64,000 nt of DNA, from the NCBI RefSeq assembly GCF_037076565.1, contig NZ_AP029028.1, positions 5,146,001 through 5,210,000 on the forward strand. Direction: 5' to 3'. Below the pieces are notes generated by a model that saw only the letters and a program-made list of their open reading frames with translations, was not told the origin of the DNA and did no database searches. Positions 61,711 through 64,000 of the stretch are shown here, in pieces; within the stretch, counting starts at the first letter, position 1; each line of letters begins with the position of its first letter. The stretch comes from Herbaspirillum sp. DW155 (GTDB taxonomy: Bacteria; Pseudomonadota; Gammaproteobacteria; Burkholderiales; Burkholderiaceae_D). A program made the translations under genes and the position numbers.

Positions 61711-62994
61711 ATGAAAAAACTGACTTCATCGTTTGCCGCCCTGGCCCTGTCGCTGGCCGCACTGGTTGCAATGGGTGCACTCAATCCGGCGCACGCGGCC
61801 GATCAGGACGTGGTGGCACGCGGCCAGTATCTGGCCCGTGCCGGCGACTGCATGGCCTGCCACAGCGCAGCGGGCAAGCCGGCCTATTCGGGCGGGCTGG
61901 CCATCGACAGCGGCCACGGCATCATCTATTCCACCAACATCACGCCGGACAAGGAACACGGCATCGGCAACTACACCGAGGCGCAATTTGCCAAGGCCGT
62001 GCGCCACGGCGTGCGCGCCGATGGCACGCAGCTCTATCCGGCCATGCCCTACCCCAGCTATGCCAAGGTGAGTGACGAGGACATTCATGCCCTCTACACC
62101 TACTTCATGCAAGGGGTCAAACCGGTGGCCACGGCGGCGCCGGCCAGCAGCATGAGCTTCCCCTTCAATATCCGCTGGGGCATGAAGCTGTGGAATATCT
62201 TCTTCGCCAATGACAAACCCTTCAAGGAGCAAGATGGCTGGAACGCCGAAATCAGACGCGGTGCCTATCTGGTCGAGGGTCTGGGCCATTGCGGCAGCTG
62301 CCACACGCCGCGCGGGTTCGCCATGAACGAGAAGGCCAGCGACAGCAGCCAGGCGCAGTTCCTCTCGGGCGGTGACCTCAACGGCTGGGCCGTGCCTTCG
62401 CTGCGCGGCATGCCGCACTGGAGCGCACAGGATATCGTCGACTACCTGCAGACCGGTCGCAACAAGACCGCCTCGGTGGCCGGTGAAATGAGCCTGGTGG
62501 TGGAGCACAGCACTGCGCACCTGAAGTCCGAAGACCTTCAGGCCATCGCGGCCTACCTGAAGACGCTCTCGCCGGTAGCCTCCAGCAGCAGCGGCCGGGT
62601 GACACCGCAAGGTGCCGAGGCCACGGCCAGGAAACTCACGGCGGCCAAGGATCTGACGCTGGGCGAGCGGCTCTATCTCGACAATTGCGCCGCCTGCCAT
62701 TTCGTCAATGGCCGTGGTGCGCCGGGCATCTTCCCGGTGCTCGATGGCGCTACCGTGGTCAATGCCGACAATCCCAGCGCCTTGCTGCACGTGATCCTGG
62801 CCGGAGCGCGCACGCCCTCCACCGAGAAGGCGCCGTCGATCCTGGTCATGCCGGGCTTCGCTCATCGTCTCTCGGACAAGGAAGCGGCCGAGCTGGCCAC
62901 CTTCGTGCGCCAGGGCTGGAGCAACCAGGCGGGTGCCGTGTCGGAAAGCCAGGTGAGCCGGATGCGCGCAGGCCTTGCCAGAGAAGGTTCCTGA
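61711..62994 (+). CDS. Triheme cytochrome c subunit of the GMC dehydrogenase
   Basis: A 427-residue periplasmic cytochrome. The Sec signal is LALSLAALVAMGALNPAHAA. Three CxxCH heme sites are present: CMACHSAAG, CGSCHTPRG and CAACHFVNG. This is the arrangement of gluconate 2-dehydrogenase and alcohol dehydrogenase cytochrome subunits, which pass electrons to ubiquinone. GGGAGAG precedes the ATG, and the gene starts 12 bp after the flavoprotein stop. It completes the three-gene operon, and a strong terminator follows. Confidence 0.94.
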   Translation: MKKLTSSFAALALSLAALVAMGALNPAHAADQDVVARGQYLARAGDCMACHSAAGKPAYSGGLAIDSGHGIIYSTNITPDKEHGIGNYTEAQFAKAVRHGVRADGTQLYPAMPYPSYAKVSDEDIHALYTYFMQGVKPVATAAPASSMSFPFNIRWGMKLWNIFFANDKPFKEQDGWNAEIRRGAYLVEGLGHCGSCHTPRGFAMNEKASDSSQAQFLSGGDLNGWAVPSLRGMPHWSAQDIVDYLQTGRNKTASVAGEMSLVVEHSTAHLKSEDLQAIAAYLKTLSPVASSSSGRVTPQGAEATARKLTAAKDLTLGERLYLDNCAACHFVNGRGAPGIFPVLDGATVVNADNPSALLHVILAGARTPSTEKAPSILVMPGFAHRLSDKEAAELATFVRQGWSNQAGAVSESQVSRMRAGLAREGS

Positions 62995-63018
62995 TCGCTT
63001 GCACGGATGGTTGCAATG

Positions 63019-63051
63019 AAAGGCCCGCATGCAGACATGCGGGCCTTTTTT
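63019..63051 (+). terminator. Rho-independent terminator of the dehydrogenase operon
   Basis: A perfect 13-bp stem (AAAGGCCCGCATG with its complement) has a 4-base loop and ends in TTTTTT. It lies 25 bp after the cytochrome stop. Confidence 0.92.
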
Positions 63052-63144
63052 ACATCGCCAGGGTGCTCGCGCCGCGCGCGGCAATTGACCTGCAAGACCG
63101 ATCACGCCACTATAGCGCTCACAAAATCTTCCTCGAAAGCAAGC

Positions 63145-63576
63145 ATGTACCCCACCTACGGCGCCACCTATCGCGGCAAGCACATCAGTGTCACCTGCAC
63201 GCAGCAACGCGATGGCGATGTCCTCTGCGCCGTCAGCATCGATGGTGAACCGGCCACCGGCCTGCGCGGCAATCCCTTCGGCTCGGTGGCGTCGGCACAA
63301 GTGGCAGGGGTGGGTTATGCGCGCGCGGTCATCGATACCCTGCTCGACAATGACGTGGCCGAGCGTCACGGCTATTTCATCCGGGTCAGCAGCAGGGAGC
63401 AGATCGACGGTACCTGGGTCGGCAGTTACCAGCTGCATCGCAATGACAATCCGGTCGCCTTCCGGCGCGTGGCGTGTGAGGACTTTCGCGGCAATACCCC
63501 GGTGGAGGCGGAACAGTACGCGATGGCGGCGGCCTTCGTCGCGGTGGATGCCGACATCGCAGCCGGCAGGCTCTGA
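63145..63576 (+). CDS. Hypothetical protein, 143 residues
   Basis: I do not recognise the family. The protein opens MYPTYGATYRGKHISVTCTQ and has a probable beta-rich middle (DVLCAVSIDGEPATGL). A helix with VAGVGYARAVIDTLLDN and a C-terminal amphipathic helix (AEQYAMAAAFVAVDADIAAG) follow. There is no signal peptide or membrane helix, so it is probably cytoplasmic. The frame is open back to 63007, but that part overlaps the terminator; the Met at 63145 fits better. It converges on the ArsR gene, with 15 bp between stops. Confidence 0.7.
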   Translation: MYPTYGATYRGKHISVTCTQQRDGDVLCAVSIDGEPATGLRGNPFGSVASAQVAGVGYARAVIDTLLDNDVAERHGYFIRVSSREQIDGTWVGSYQLHRNDNPVAFRRVACEDFRGNTPVEAEQYAMAAAFVAVDADIAAGRL

Positions 63577-63591
63577 GTTCCGGAAACCGCG

Positions 63592-63924
63592 TCAGGCCGT
63601 CTTTTTGCGGCGGCCCGGCAACTTGTCCTGCTGAGCCAGGATGGCCGACAGCAGGCCGGGGAAGCGCTGTTCGATATCGGCGCTGCGCAGGGTATTGATG
63701 TGCGTGGTGCCGTTGCTCTCGGTACGTACCAGTCCGGCTTCGCGCAAGACCTTGAAATGATGCGAGACGGTGGACTTGGGACGCCCGCCATCGAGCTCGC
63801 CACAGGTGGCACATTCCACGCGCGCGAGGTGGCGCACGATCTCCAGGCGGATCGAATCGCTCAGCGCGTAGAGCACGCGCTCCAGCACGAACTCGGCAAT
63901 CTCGGGATGTTTGTAGGGACGCAT
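63592..63924 (-). CDS. ArsR-family winged-helix repressor
   Basis: A 110-residue regulator. The helix-turn-helix is in RLEIVRHLARVECATCGELD and RPKSTVSHHFKVLREAGLVR. The wing contains ESNGTTHINTLRSADIEQRF. A basic tail, GRRKKTA, follows. One Cys pair (ECATCGE) sits in the recognition region, where metal or thiol sensing is possible; no complete ArsR or SmtB metal motif is evident. A perfect inverted repeat lies 39 bp upstream of the start and is the likely operator. Any divergent target gene lies beyond the window edge. Confidence 0.9.
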   Translation of the reverse strand: MRPYKHPEIAEFVLERVLYALSDSIRLEIVRHLARVECATCGELDGGRPKSTVSHHFKVLREAGLVRTESNGTTHINTLRSADIEQRFPGLLSAILAQQDKLPGRRKKTA

Positions 63925-63962
63925 CTGCAGGATGATACACCGTGGGTTATACTCCTTCCATA

Positions 63963-63980
63963 GTTCGAATATGTTCGAAC
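63963..63980. promoter_or_regulatory. Probable ArsR operator
   Basis: A perfect inverted repeat GTTCGAA-TATG-TTCGAAC lies between the ArsR gene and the window end. Size and position suit an ArsR-type dimer that represses both its own gene and a divergent gene outside the window. Confidence 0.7.
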
Positions 63981-64000
63981 CAACGAAACAGGTGATGTGC

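Overview
The window looks like a piece of chromosome from a GC-rich betaproteobacterium, most likely Burkholderiales/Oxalobacteraceae and Herbaspirillum-like. This is inferred from gene content: a Bordetella-type general porin, a Bug/TctC receptor with a TctDE-type two-component pair, many AraC/LysR/GntR regulators, two methyl-accepting chemotaxis proteins and a sugar ABC cluster. No rRNA, tRNA, CRISPR array, prophage or complete insertion sequence was found. It reads as ordinary accessory metabolism and sensing chromosome, with one small non-autonomous mobile element.

Layout. 1-8 kb: the end of an amidohydrolase, a diguanylate cyclase, a PBP7-type peptidase (pbpG), a divergent MurA paralogue, a stress-type membrane protein with a 23-residue membrane peptide, a HAD phosphatase and two overlapping membrane-protein genes (DUF1275, DUF1211). 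8-10.7 kb: an orphan FixJ-like regulator, a BrnT/BrnA toxin-antitoxin pair with two palindromes in its promoter, and an AraC regulator. 10.7-16 kb: an amidohydrolase/DoxX/chloroperoxidase operon whose last gene is split by a 268-bp MITE, facing an isochorismatase-fold hydrolase and two XapX genes. 16-21.3 kb: a receiver-only protein with a PAS histidine kinase, an AraC regulator, a PaiB-like protein, and a PACE efflux gene divergent from its likely LysR regulator. 21.3-24 kb: a REP-like repeat, DUF5993 plus DsbB-like genes, and a porin. 24-31.8 kb: an iron-type ABC importer, a Bug receptor and TctDE-like signalling genes. 31.8-41.1 kb: two chemoreceptors bracket a histidine-ammonia-lyase-family gene, an M20 amidohydrolase, a DAACS symporter and a GntR regulator. 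41.2-43.5 kb: heme oxygenase with DUF454, and an aldo/keto reductase. 43.6-56 kb: a sugar-sensing set (binding protein, response regulator, kinase) divergent from an amino-sugar import and catabolism operon (binding protein, two permeases, ATPase, BadF kinase, nagA, SIS-domain deaminase), then a MetR-like regulator. 56-64 kb: a DUF3300 lipoprotein, a GNAT enzyme, a three-subunit GMC dehydrogenase with triheme cytochrome c, a hypothetical protein and an ArsR repressor.

How the parts fit. The 45.9-55.1 kb block is a complete route from amino-sugar uptake through phosphorylation, deacetylation and deamination to fructose-6-phosphate, with its own candidate sensor. The 33.7-39 kb block looks like amino-acid or ureido-compound use, with chemotaxis genes on both sides.

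The observation most likely to be new is a non-coding one. A 13-bp dyad, AAAACT-W-AGTTTT, recurs only between genes. At two places (near 12.1 and 24.0 kb) three full or half copies lie exactly 22 bp apart, and the remaining copies lie near 21.45, 39.03 and 56.12 kb. This is the pattern expected of phased operators for an unidentified regulator. The TA-flanked palindromic MITE and its partial relative at 27.04 kb come second.
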